Under the pieces are notes generated by a model. The model saw only the letters and a list, made by a program, of their open reading frames with translations, did not search any database and had not been told where the DNA came from. Below are positions 1-6,718 of a stretch of 14,740 bases of DNA, one piece after another; position 1 is the first letter of the stretch; the number at the start of each line of letters is the position of its first letter. Source of the DNA: an uncultured Armatimonadota bacterium (GTDB lineage: Bacteria; Armatimonadota; Armatimonadia; Armatimonadales; Armatimonadaceae). The translations under genes were made by a program, and so were the position numbers. Location of the stretch: assembly GCA_903915615.1 (NCBI GenBank), contig CAIWTR010000545.1, positions 1 to 14,740 of the forward strand, read 5' to 3'.

Positions 1-6
1 GGTCGC

Positions 7-1221
7 TTGCTAAGCATGCGAAACGGCATGCTATACAATGAATCAATGGGTGAGCTGCAAAAAATATTTAGTGGTTTTCGCCCTCATAGCACAGACCCAA
101 TCATCAGGATTGCGCATCGAACCAAGGTGACTGCCCCCACTGTTCTTCCTGGTGAAATTGTCCTGATTGCGCATCCTGACCTTGATTCAGTGGCGGCAGA
201 GGGGCTTGTTCGAGCGAAACCTGCGGCAATCATCAACTGTGCACCATTTGTTACGGGTAAGTACCCCAACCAGGGACCGAAAGTGCTTCTCGCTGCTGGG
301 ATTCCAATGTACGAATCAGATGAGAATATTCTTGATTCCATTCCTGATCGGTCATCTGGACGATTCGAAGCCTCCAACCTGGTCGTCGGTGGGATAGGGA
401 CCTTTGCACTGAAGAGTGTAAGTGAAGGCGACATCAATGTTTTACTTGCGAGTGCTCGGGAGAACCTTGACAGTGAGCTCGATGCATTTGTTCGTAACAC
501 GTTGACGTACTTGGAGAGGGACAGTGAGCGTACATTGCTCCTTGATCCCATAGTCCCTCCAGATGTGAAAACAGACTTCTTTGATAAACCTGCCGTGGTT
601 GCAGTGCGTGGAAACCGCTACCGGGAAGACCTTCGTTTGCTTGCAAACTTCTTTGCTGACGCAAAGCCTCTGATTATTGCCGTTGATGGAGCAGCGGATG
701 AGCTTCTCTCCATAGGGCTGGTCCCAGATGTGATTCTTGGCGATATGGATAGCGTCTCCGATCGGTCCCTACGATGCGGAGCTGAACTGATTGTCCATGC
801 ATACGCATCATCATCTCAACCAGTGGCGGCTCCCGGTGCATCTCGTTGCCAGAGCCTTGGATTGCCGTATATGACCTTCCCGGTGGCTGGTACCAGCGAG
901 GATGCGGCATTGCTTCTGGCCTATGAACTAGGTGCAAAGCTCATCGTCGCAGTCGGTACGCACACGCATATGGAAGATTTTCTTGATAAGGGACGTAGAG
1001 GAATGGCCTCTACGTTTTTGGTACGGCTTAAAGTTGGTAGCCGACTCGTTGATGCAAAGGGTGTGTCCAGCCTCATGTCGATGAATCAACCAATCGGGCC
1101 TTCACTGTTGCTTCTGGTCTCTGCCGCACTCTTTCCAGTCATCGTATTACTTTTGCTGACCCCGGCTGGCCAAATCCTTTCTAGATCTCTACTGCTCGTT
1201 TATAAGGCATTCACCGCATGA
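7..1221 (+). CDS. steA: SteA-like cell-separation protein (thiamin pyrophosphokinase-like fold); 5' end uncertain
   Basis: The protein has three parts. Residues about 30-105 form the SteA N-terminal region, with HRTK, then LPGEIVLIAHPDLDSVAAEGLV, then a GKYPNQGP segment. Residues about 195-350 are a thiamin-pyrophosphokinase-like domain, with DGAADELLSIGLVPDVILGD followed by MDSVSD at about 227-252 and GTSEDAALLLA at about 295-305. A single hydrophobic segment lies at about 364-385 near the C-terminus. In Corynebacterium, SteA is a membrane-associated factor that acts with SteB in daughter-cell separation; the nucleotide-binding fold has no proven catalytic role. The frame stays open to base 1, so the start could be TTG 7, ATG 16, ATG 28 or ATG 46, or lie outside the window; none has a convincing Shine-Dalgarno. 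Homology places the conserved region from about residue 30, so little is missing. Its stop overlaps the next start by 4 nt (ATGA). Confidence 0.88.
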   Translation: MLSMRNGMLYNESMGELQKIFSGFRPHSTDPIIRIAHRTKVTAPTVLPGEIVLIAHPDLDSVAAEGLVRAKPAAIINCAPFVTGKYPNQGPKVLLAAGIPMYESDENILDSIPDRSSGRFEASNLVVGGIGTFALKSVSEGDINVLLASARENLDSELDAFVRNTLTYLERDSERTLLLDPIVPPDVKTDFFDKPAVVAVRGNRYREDLRLLANFFADAKPLIIAVDGAADELLSIGLVPDVILGDMDSVSDRSLRCGAELIVHAYASSSQPVAAPGASRCQSLGLPYMTFPVAGTSEDAALLLAYELGAKLIVAVGTHTHMEDFLDKGRRGMASTFLVRLKVGSRLVDAKGVSSLMSMNQPIGPSLLLLVSAALFPVIVLLLLTPAGQILSRSLLLVYKAFTA

Positions 1222-1964
1222 ATCCTGGCTTTCGCTATCATATTGCCTCCTTAGCCTCCGTATTCTTCGCACTAGGTATCGGTGTCGTTATGGGGACATT
1301 GGTCGTAGGTGGCAAGGTCGTTGACCGACAGGCTCGGCTTGTTCAGCAGCTGGAACGTCGGATGGAAGATCTGCAGGTTGATATTAAGCGACGTGGACAA
1401 TCAGATGTTGCATTGCTTCGCTTAGTAGGAAACGCAGCACCGAGCCTTTGGAAAGCCAAATCAGTTAGTATTGTTTCGGTCGAAAAAGCGAACACGAAGA
1501 AGATTGCACAAAAGATCGGTGAGCTCGGACCGTGGCTGGACACACGGAATGTGTCGCTGAAGGATGACAAGTGGGTCAACGATGACGATGCTGTTTCATC
1601 CCCGACGATTTCCCTAAAACTGGACGGCACCGATGATTTTAACGAGCGAACCCTTATCTTTGTCATGCCAGCTAGCACGAGCATTAATGACATGCTGCCG
1701 GTACAAAGGCAGGGTCTCGTCACGCTGATGACAGATCTGATGGACTTGAAATGCAAAGTGATTGTTGTGACAGCAGATGATGGTGATGCTGGGTTTATTC
1801 AGGAATGTGTCTCTGTAGGTATTCCGGTTGTAACCAATGCTGAAACGAGCGTCGGTTTGTCTGCCTTGATGCTTTCACCTTTTGCAAAACCTGCGGTTTA
1901 CGGAACAGGACCCTATTCGGATGAAGACCTTCCGACCATAAAATGGAGCGCCTCGTCGCTGTGA
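1218..1964 (+). CDS. steB: SteB/MctB family envelope protein (DUF3186, 'copper transporter')
   Basis: The N-terminus FRYHIASLASVFFALGIGVV followed by MGTLVVGG is the hallmark of the DUF3186 family: a membrane anchor at about residues 8-29. A charged, heptad-like coiled coil follows at about 33-60. The rest is a mixed alpha/beta extracytoplasmic domain. In Corynebacterium the homologue SteB pairs with SteA to promote cell separation; in Mycobacterium tuberculosis the homologue Rv1698 was named MctB for copper tolerance. With 248 residues it is shorter than the about 310 of the mycobacterial protein. The start ATG 1218 overlaps the steA stop (ATGA), so translation is probably coupled, with a weak AAGGC upstream. 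The immediate pairing with steA makes a divisome/envelope role more likely than copper transport, and I see no His/Cys-rich copper motif. The symbol rests on family and synteny. Confidence 0.82.
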   Translation: MNPGFRYHIASLASVFFALGIGVVMGTLVVGGKVVDRQARLVQQLERRMEDLQVDIKRRGQSDVALLRLVGNAAPSLWKAKSVSIVSVEKANTKKIAQKIGELGPWLDTRNVSLKDDKWVNDDDAVSSPTISLKLDGTDDFNERTLIFVMPASTSINDMLPVQRQGLVTLMTDLMDLKCKVIVVTADDGDAGFIQECVSVGIPVVTNAETSVGLSALMLSPFAKPAVYGTGPYSDEDLPTIKWSASSL

Positions 1965-2629
1965 CCATCGATGTTGTTATTCCCGCACACAATGAAGAGG
2001 CACTGTTAGGAAAGACCCTAACCGCTCTTTCTTTGATTGACGAGATATCGAGCATCATTGTCGTTGATGATGGCTCTAGCGACCGAACCCCAGAGATTGC
2101 GCTTTCACATTCAGCTACGCTGATCAGTCTCATTCGTAATCAAGGGAAATCCGCCGCACTGATGGCCGGTGTGCAGGCTGCAAAAGGCGAGTTCATTCTG
2201 ATGCTGGATGCCGATTTGGGCGAGTCTGCCAGTGAAGTTACAAAGCTGATTCATGCCTATCCTGTTGGCCAGGATGCCTGTGTCGTTGCTTTGTTTCCCG
2301 TGATTCAAGGGAGAGGGGGCGGCCTTGGGCTTGCGGTGCGGATTGCAAGGAAAGGGACCAGTCTCCTTGGGGGATGGAAGATGAAAGCGCCACTCTCTGG
2401 TCAACGCCTCGTGCGGCGGGACACCCTAGAGAGCATCCTTCCTCTGACGTATGGATTTGGGTTGGAAACAGCGATGAACATACGGCTAGGTCGCGCGAAA
2501 ACGCAGCTGGTAGAGGTCCAAACGCAAATGGATCATCGTGTAACACAGAATGACCTTGCGGGACGAATCCATCGCGCCAAACAGTTACTTCACCTCATAA
2601 TGGCGATCACTCGTGAATGTTTCCATTAA
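1943..2629 (+). CDS. Glycosyltransferase family 2 (GT-A fold)
   Basis: Single-domain GT-A glycosyltransferase of 228 residues. Visible motifs are VVIPAHNEE at about 11-19 (nucleotide-binding first strand), VVDDGSSDRTP at about 40-50, and LDAD at about 88-91, the DxD-type metal/nucleotide-sugar site. SGQRLVRRD at about 152-160 and GFGLETAMN at about 171-179 include a Glu suited to the catalytic-base position. There are no membrane segments. It probably adds a sugar to a lipid or polymer acceptor at the inner face of the membrane; the substrate cannot be read from the sequence. Two starts are possible. ATG 1943 overlaps steB by 22 nt. GTG 1961 overlaps the steB stop by exactly 4 nt (GTGA), a junction style used elsewhere in this operon, and would start the protein at TIDVVIP. 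GT2 genes often follow steA-steB in Firmicutes-like genomes. Confidence 0.88.
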   Translation: MERLVAVTIDVVIPAHNEEALLGKTLTALSLIDEISSIIVVDDGSSDRTPEIALSHSATLISLIRNQGKSAALMAGVQAAKGEFILMLDADLGESASEVTKLIHAYPVGQDACVVALFPVIQGRGGGLGLAVRIARKGTSLLGGWKMKAPLSGQRLVRRDTLESILPLTYGFGLETAMNIRLGRAKTQLVEVQTQMDHRVTQNDLAGRIHRAKQLLHLIMAITRECFH

Positions 2630-3416
2630 TCAAATCGTACTGCCCCTGTGTTTTGTGTGCTGTCTGACGGCAGTGTTCAGTCACCTTATGCTCAAGGTCA
2701 ACTGGCCCGAACGCTTCCTTCGAACGAACGCCTTCGGTGCACGGATACCGGTTACATTTGGTATCGTGCCAGCTTTTGGTCTCAGTGCCGTAATGGGAGT
2801 TGCGCATCCAAGTGCCATACCCGCGGCCTTACTGATTCTCGGGTTTAGTCTGATTGGGTATCTGGATGACGTCTATGGATCTCCAACCTATCGCGGAATT
2901 CGAGGCCACCTCACCGCACTGCGTAATGGTACGTTTACAACCGGACTCCTGAAGTTGGTTGCATCGCCACTCATGGCCGGCATCTTTTCACTGTATACAC
3001 ACGGGTTGCAGAGTTGGGTCGCATATCTCAACATCATCATGATCGCTGCATCTTCAAATGCATTCAATCTCCTTGACTTACGACCCGGTCGTTCACAAGG
3101 ATTCGCTGTAATCACCCTCTTGATGTTGCTGCCCTTTGTTCCGCTACCCGTAGCGGTGGGTTCACTCTTGGTGTTGCTAATCACGATCATCCCTGATGCT
3201 CGTGCGAAGGTAATGATGGGGGATTCGGGTGCGATAGCGATCGGGACGGGTGTCGCTCTTGTTGTTATTGCATCAAGTAATATATTGGTGGCTGTTGCGT
3301 ATACAGTGGCTGCCGTCACCCTGAACGTCGTTGCTGAGAAGTACTCCCTAGGTAAACTAATCTCGCAGAACATCGTTTTGAACAAAATCGATAGCTTACT
3401 TGGACGTCGTTCATAA
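2613..3416 (+). CDS. MraY/WecA-like membrane glycosyl-phosphotransferase (GT4 family)
   Basis: A polytopic membrane protein of 267 residues with about eight hydrophobic stretches. It carries the polyprenyl-phosphate GlcNAc/MurNAc transferase signatures: GYLDDVYG at about 82-89 with the Asp pair, RGIRGHLTALRNG at about 94-106, SSNAFNLLDLRPGRS at about 147-161 (the NxxNxxD motif), and MMGDSGA at about 201-207. The family transfers a sugar-1-phosphate from a UDP-sugar to undecaprenyl phosphate. It is shorter than MraY or WecA (about 320-360), and the usual DGxxGL after NxxNxxD is replaced by LRPGR. I take it to be the steA-linked subfamily, not the essential MraY. The start is GTG 2613, giving a 17-nt overlap with the GT2 gene and no clear Shine-Dalgarno. 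A joint role with the GT2 in making a lipid-linked glycan is inferred from position. Confidence 0.85.
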   Translation: MNVSINQIVLPLCFVCCLTAVFSHLMLKVNWPERFLRTNAFGARIPVTFGIVPAFGLSAVMGVAHPSAIPAALLILGFSLIGYLDDVYGSPTYRGIRGHLTALRNGTFTTGLLKLVASPLMAGIFSLYTHGLQSWVAYLNIIMIAASSNAFNLLDLRPGRSQGFAVITLLMLLPFVPLPVAVGSLLVLLITIIPDARAKVMMGDSGAIAIGTGVALVVIASSNILVAVAYTVAAVTLNVVAEKYSLGKLISQNIVLNKIDSLLGRRS

Positions 3417-3479
3417 GTCTTAGTCTCTGTGTGATGGTCTGTGTTTGTGGAGAGCGTTAGTCGGAAAGCAGGTTCTATT

Positions 3480-4364
3480 GTGCAGGTAATGTACGTCCCA
3501 AGACCTTTGGCATCAATCATCAAATTGACGGGTCGTGATCGAGTCCAATTCTTACAAGGGATGGTTACAAAAGATGTCACTAGCCAATATCCGTCCACAG
3601 GGCTGAGGGCTTTCCACCTTGATAACAAAGGGACCATCGTCTATCCAATGACCGTCCACACCACCTCGGGTGCGTTGTACATCGATGTCGAAGGCGCTCC
3701 AGCGGGGGAAATCATCTCACTTCTGGATCACTACGTGGTTATGGAACGCTGTGCGCTGCATGATGTGCTCGAATCCGCCGAGTCGTTTTGGATATTGGGT
3801 GACATCCACGATGTCTTTGCAGGAGCAGACAAAGCGGCTGATGGGCATCTTCTGACCTTTACAATCGATGATGTTCAAATACACGCATTGCCAGTTCTTC
3901 GCCGGGATGGGCCATGCTATGTGGCCTGGTCCGCAGCGGGGGACATCACACCCTTGTTTGACGGAGCTGGGCTGATTCGGGGCAGAGTCGAGGATGCTGA
4001 GTATGAGCGCCTCACCGCAGCAATACCGGCAGGTTGTACAGATTTCACACGAATCCTTGCCATGGAATCAGGCATCATCGGAAGTGCCATTTCCTTCACG
4101 AAAGGGTGTTACATCGGCCAGGAGATTACTGCACGAATCGATGCACGTGGCCGAACCCACAGAGAATTAGTTCTGCTAGAGATCCCCGGGGATGTTACGT
4201 CGCAAGAGGTACGTTCTGAAGATTCTCTCGTCGGGCATATACGTTCCAGTTACTCGGGGCCAAACGGGGATTCATTCGCCATTTGCCACCTCAGGAATGA
4301 AGCGAGGTCACAGCCTCTGTACGTTGGAACCCTCACCGTTACGTCAGTCAGGAATGTTGTATGA
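3480..4364 (+). CDS. ygfZ: YgfZ/GcvT-family folate-binding protein (Fe-S cluster maintenance)
   Basis: The decisive feature is the YgfZ signature KGCYIGQE, about residues 208-215 from this start, which contains the conserved Cys. It follows MESGIIGSAISFT and precedes a GcvT-like C-terminal barrel. The N-terminal part (LTGRDRVQFLQGMVTKDV, then LDNKGTIVYPMTV) matches the folate-binding GcvT fold. YgfZ proteins are tetrahydrofolate-dependent helpers in assembly or repair of certain Fe-S enzymes; the family lacks aminomethyltransferase activity. I chose GTG 3480 because AGCAGG at 3467-3472 sits 7 nt upstream. ATG 3489 (spacing too short) and GTG 3441 are alternatives. The last codons overlap the next start (ATGA at 4361). 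A folate/Fe-S protein following envelope genes is not an obvious functional match, though a ferredoxin gene lies about 1 kb away. Confidence 0.87.
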   Translation: MQVMYVPRPLASIIKLTGRDRVQFLQGMVTKDVTSQYPSTGLRAFHLDNKGTIVYPMTVHTTSGALYIDVEGAPAGEIISLLDHYVVMERCALHDVLESAESFWILGDIHDVFAGADKAADGHLLTFTIDDVQIHALPVLRRDGPCYVAWSAAGDITPLFDGAGLIRGRVEDAEYERLTAAIPAGCTDFTRILAMESGIIGSAISFTKGCYIGQEITARIDARGRTHRELVLLEIPGDVTSQEVRSEDSLVGHIRSSYSGPNGDSFAICHLRNEARSQPLYVGTLTVTSVRNVV

Positions 4365-4849
4365 ATAAGCGATTGATACCTGTTGTGCTTCTTACAGTCC
4401 TCGCTGGCTCAGTTTGGGGAGCACTTGCGGTCACCACATATGGCTGGCGGTATGGGGATGTCAACGCGATCAAGGTACGGCGTCACGTCCTTACTGGGAA
4501 AATCCAAACGAACAACGACGGTCAGTGGATGCAGTCCTGGCAGGATGATCCAGGTGCCAACTTGTTGGAACCAAAGGACATTCGAAGAATTAGGTTAACC
4601 GATGTCGTTTGGGGAAACGGTGGCCTCCTCTTTGGATATGCAAAGATTACGGGAACATCGGGTGTTCGTGGGAGATTCGCGCTTCAGGTCCGTGTCGTGG
4701 AACCAAGCGGTACACGCGTACGCGACAGGACACTGCGTGTCAGTGCAGATTGGCCAGCAAACACCGTAATCCCATGGGTGCTGGATACACAGATGTCGAC
4801 GCCCGAGCTGCGTCAGAAAACAGTCGTGAGACTTGAGCCGATAAGATAA
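4361..4849 (+). CDS. Unrecognised membrane-anchored or secreted protein
   Basis: I do not recognise this 162-residue protein. It starts MNKR and has one hydrophobic segment at about residues 5-25 (LIPVVLLTVLAGSVWGALAV), fitting an uncleaved anchor or a signal peptide; no lipobox Cys is present, and in fact the protein has no cysteine. The rest (about 30-162) is polar with alternating hydrophobic residues, suggesting a small beta-rich extracytoplasmic domain, for example LLFGYAKITG and GRFALQVRVVEPSG. ATG 4361 overlaps the preceding stop by 4 nt, with AGGAA about 7 nt upstream, so it belongs to the same transcript. Its position at the end of an envelope cluster suggests a surface role, but that is only context. 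Confidence 0.72.
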   Translation: MNKRLIPVVLLTVLAGSVWGALAVTTYGWRYGDVNAIKVRRHVLTGKIQTNNDGQWMQSWQDDPGANLLEPKDIRRIRLTDVVWGNGGLLFGYAKITGTSGVRGRFALQVRVVEPSGTRVRDRTLRVSADWPANTVIPWVLDTQMSTPELRQKTVVRLEPIR

Positions 4850-4861
4850 CAAAGCAGTTTC

Positions 4862-4867
4862 AGGAGG
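4862..4867 (+). promoter_or_regulatory. Strong ribosome binding site of the VOC gene
   Basis: A full AGGAGG lies 7 nt before ATG 4875, in a 25-nt gap after the preceding gene. It is the best Shine-Dalgarno of the + strand operon, and fixes the start of the VOC protein. It suggests that this last gene is translated independently and well. Confidence 0.85.
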
Positions 4868-4874
4868 AAATGAA

Positions 4875-5285
4875 ATGGCAGGAACAAACCGGAAGTTCAG
4901 TGGATGTGGGTTTCATCATGTCGCACTTAGAGCATCAGATTTTGACAAGAGTCTACTCTTCTACACCGAAGGAATGGGTTTTCCCGTAGCCCATTCGTGG
5001 GGCGAAGGTAGCGGACGGATTGCATTGCTCGATTTAGGTGATGGTAACTACCTTGAGCTGTTTGCCAGCACACCTGAGCAGAATCCTCCAGTCGAGGGAA
5101 GGTTCTTCCACTTGGCGCTTCGCTCTACCGATGTCGATGCAGACATTGAGGTTGTTCGGGCCCTTGGGTGTACGATTACGATCGAGCCAAAGAGTGTCGA
5201 AGTGAATGGAAAGACAATTCGAGTTGGATTTTTCCTTGGTCCAGATGGTGAAGTCCTCGAGTTCTTCCACAACGACGAGCTGTAA
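4875..5285 (+). CDS. Glyoxalase/VOC superfamily metalloenzyme
   Basis: A complete 136-residue vicinal-oxygen-chelate protein with two beta-alpha-beta-beta-beta modules. The four expected metal ligands are all visible: His15 (FHHVALR), Glu61 (NYLELF), His79 (FFHLALR) and Glu129 (EVLEFF), the His-Glu-His-Glu pattern of metal-dependent glyoxalase I-like enzymes. FYTEGMGFPV at about 29-38 and GPDGEVLEFF at about 122-131 are classic VOC signatures. It may be a methylglyoxal-glutathione-type lyase, an epimerase, or a thiol-dependent resistance enzyme; the sequence does not choose between them. It is the last gene of the left operon, 25 nt after the preceding gene, and is followed directly by a terminator hairpin. 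Confidence 0.88.
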   Translation: MAGTNRKFSGCGFHHVALRASDFDKSLLFYTEGMGFPVAHSWGEGSGRIALLDLGDGNYLELFASTPEQNPPVEGRFFHLALRSTDVDADIEVVRALGCTITIEPKSVEVNGKTIRVGFFLGPDGEVLEFFHNDEL

Positions 5286-5292
5286 ATGCAAA

Positions 5293-5322
5293 AAGTGGAT
5301 GGAGATCACTCTCCATCCACTT
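5293..5322. terminator. Hairpin terminator between convergent genes, probably bidirectional
   Basis: A perfect 13-bp stem (AAGTGGATGGAGA and its complement TCTCCATCCACTT) closes on a 4-nt TCAC loop, 8 nt after the VOC stop and 20 nt beyond the ferredoxin stop. On the - strand the stem runs directly into a T-rich stretch (complement of the A-run at about 5290-5294), so it is a good intrinsic terminator for the ferredoxin gene. On the + strand the T-run is missing, so termination of the left operon there is plausible but weaker. Confidence 0.8.
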
Positions 5323-5342
5323 CAAATCGGAAACGGTACGGT

Positions 5343-5666
5343 TTATTCCGTTACGGTTGGGCCAGCGCCGTCTTTTCCAGAGTTTGTGACCGTGTGGATG
5401 ACCTCAACGGTCAGGTCAGATGTAACACGAATCTGACAGGACAATCTGCAGGTTTCGATCAGCTCAGGTTCTTCAAGAGCCTCTTCTTCCGCAGCTTCCA
5501 TCGGGGAAACATCTCCAGCCTTAACTTTGACCATACAGGTCGTACAAGCTGGTCGTCCACCGCAGCGGTGAAGGATATCAACACCAGCACCTTCAATTAC
5601 ATTTACGAGCTTACGTCCGAGCTCAGCTTCAACAGGACCAACACCTTCAATGGTTACGATGGGCAT
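5343..5666 (-). CDS. [2Fe-2S] ferredoxin
   Basis: A small acidic electron-transfer protein of 107 residues with the plant/adrenodoxin-type fold. The cluster ligands are Cys35 (HRCGGRPAC), Cys41, Cys44 (CTTC) and Cys73 (ETCRLSC), i.e. C-x5-C-x2-C-x28-C; Cys77 is an extra one. The region between the third and fourth ligands is acidic (MEAAEEEALEEPELIE), typical of a partner-docking surface. The start ATG at 5664-5666 has AAGGA about 8 nt upstream. It stands alone with its own promoter and terminator, so the partner reductase or oxygenase is elsewhere. It is transcribed away from the clpS-like gene. The opposite strand is open through this gene, but that reading frame has no family features. Confidence 0.92.
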   Translation of the reverse strand: MPIVTIEGVGPVEAELGRKLVNVIEGAGVDILHRCGGRPACTTCMVKVKAGDVSPMEAAEEEALEEPELIETCRLSCQIRVTSDLTVEVIHTVTNSGKDGAGPTVTE

Positions 5667-5699
5667 TTTTTGATTCCTTCATTACGACGAGATGCTTCG

Positions 5700-5705
5700 A
5701 TTATA
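5700..5705 (-). promoter_or_regulatory. Putative -10 element of the ferredoxin gene
   Basis: The - strand reads a perfect TATAAT here, 34 nt upstream of the ferredoxin ATG, implying a short leader of about 27 nt that contains the Shine-Dalgarno. No good TTGACA-like -35 is seen 16-18 nt further upstream, so the promoter may rely on other contacts. The divergent clpS-like gene must start from the same 81-nt gap, but I could not find a convincing + strand promoter. Confidence 0.5.
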
Positions 5706-5747
5706 CCCTTCGGAACACGTGTGGCTTGTGGTAGACTCCGCGTCAGA

Positions 5748-6062
5748 ATGGTTGTGTTGAATACGAGTTCAAGTGTTGTAGACCTCCCGGAAGTGATCTC
5801 TGAGAAGTCACTGCAATCCAAGTTACCCGGTGATGGGGACTGGGTTGTGATCCTGTATAACTGCGATTGTCATACCTTTGATGATGTTATTGAGGTCTTG
5901 CAACGAGCCACGGGATGCACGGAAGATGTTGCCGAGTTTTTGGCATACAAAGTCCACCTGGATGGAAGAGCCATTGTGTTTCGGTCCAATAGAGATAAAT
6001 GTGAGCGGGTCGCATCCATTATTGGTGCGGTAGGACTGCAGGTCGAGACGGATCTCGCTTAG
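5748..6062 (+). CDS. clpS: ClpS-like Clp protease adaptor (N-degron recognition)
   Basis: A 104-residue protein matching the ClpS fold: WVVILYNCDCHTFDDVIEVL at about 33-52, then a short helix (ATGCTEDVAEFLAYKVHLDG) and RAIVFRSNRDKCERVASIIG, ending in a strand-like LQVETDLA. ClpS hands proteins with N-terminal destabilising residues to ClpAP/ClpCP. Against E. coli ClpS, the pocket residues corresponding to Asn34, Asp36 and His66 are present (YNCD and KVHLDG), but Asp35 is Cys and the gatekeeper Met40 is Phe. The HTF(D)xV variant occurs in a recognisable ClpS subfamily. ATG 5748 gives the expected length; it lacks a clear Shine-Dalgarno, and upstream codons remain open across the opposite-strand ferredoxin. 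No clp ATPase gene is in the window. Its TAG stop overlaps the stop of the convergent gene. Confidence 0.8.
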   Translation: MVVLNTSSSVVDLPEVISEKSLQSKLPGDGDWVVILYNCDCHTFDDVIEVLQRATGCTEDVAEFLAYKVHLDGRAIVFRSNRDKCERVASIIGAVGLQVETDLA

Positions 6063-6718
6063 GCTGTTCCTTCACCAAACCGCTTGAGCCACCAAAACGG
6101 CAGAACTGCCAGCGTGGCAATACCCAAAACTCCCCGGACTTCAAGGGGTAAGAATGTCGCAAGACCAATCGCCAGTAACAAAACGCCCCAAATCCATAGG
6201 CGTGGCAATATTTCAGTAATCAGCTCGGTCCGATGAGCTCCCCGCGTCGTCGCAGCCATCGTTGATGCCATAAGCGCGGCATCACATGTTGTGCAATTTG
6301 ATGCATTCGCTGGATTCAAGCGACCACACGTACGGCATATCTGCTCGCGAGTGTGTAATGTCATCCCAAAGGCTCCAGGCCTCTCCCGCTGGGCGATGTC
6401 CAGCTGGGCCAACCTGATCTTTCGACTTGTGTCGGTCGACACAAACATCCCACGTGCCTTGGCAGTCTCCTCGGCCTTTATCCACGCTTCAATCGCATCA
6501 TCGGGTTGCTCTGCCGCACGTAATGCATCTCCAAACCTATCCCACGCATCCGGAACATCGTCTGATGCCTCAATATACTGCTTCCGCAATGCCACCAGAG
6601 TAAGACGACGCTGCTGCTCCGCATCCCGGTCGCGAACGGTGTCAATACGATCCTTTACAATCGCCCAAAGGACGATACTGAAGAGAATGCCCGAAAGGAG
6701 CGCAAGAAACCCCTCCAT
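6059..6718 (-). CDS. TPR-like/zinc-ribbon membrane protein coupled to the RND pump
   Basis: A 219-residue protein I cannot assign to a named family. In order it has an N-terminal membrane helix (about 3-21, LSGILFSIVLWAIV), a basic/charged helical stretch, a TPR-like pair of helices at about 40-88 (ALRKQYIEASDDVPDAWDRF, then AIEAWIKAEETAKARG), a zinc ribbon with four cysteines at 128, 131, 142 and 145 (CRTC and CTTC, ten residues apart), and two C-terminal membrane helices at about 172-190 and 194-210. The N-terminal anchor followed by soluble TPR and zinc-ribbon parts suggests a cytoplasmic scaffold or regulator on the membrane. ATG 6716-6718 shares one base with the RND stop (TAATG), and there is no Shine-Dalgarno, so it depends on translation of the pump gene. 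The stop overlaps the clpS-like stop on the other strand. Confidence 0.75.
   Translation of the reverse strand: MEGFLALLSGILFSIVLWAIVKDRIDTVRDRDAEQQRRLTLVALRKQYIEASDDVPDAWDRFGDALRAAEQPDDAIEAWIKAEETAKARGMFVSTDTSRKIRLAQLDIAQRERPGAFGMTLHTREQICRTCGRLNPANASNCTTCDAALMASTMAATTRGAHRTELITEILPRLWIWGVLLLAIGLATFLPLEVRGVLGIATLAVLPFWWLKRFGEGTA

Noticed and set aside
2888..3637. 249-residue open frame on the - strand
   Set aside because: It lies opposite the GT4 and YgfZ-like genes, which have clear family motifs. It has no ribosome site and an unnatural composition, so it is a shadow.
5286..5747. Long + strand open frame continuous with the clpS-like gene, antisense to the ferredoxin
   Set aside because: The translated product has no family features, while the opposite strand is a clear ferredoxin with its own Shine-Dalgarno and -10. 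The ClpS length fits a start at 5748.
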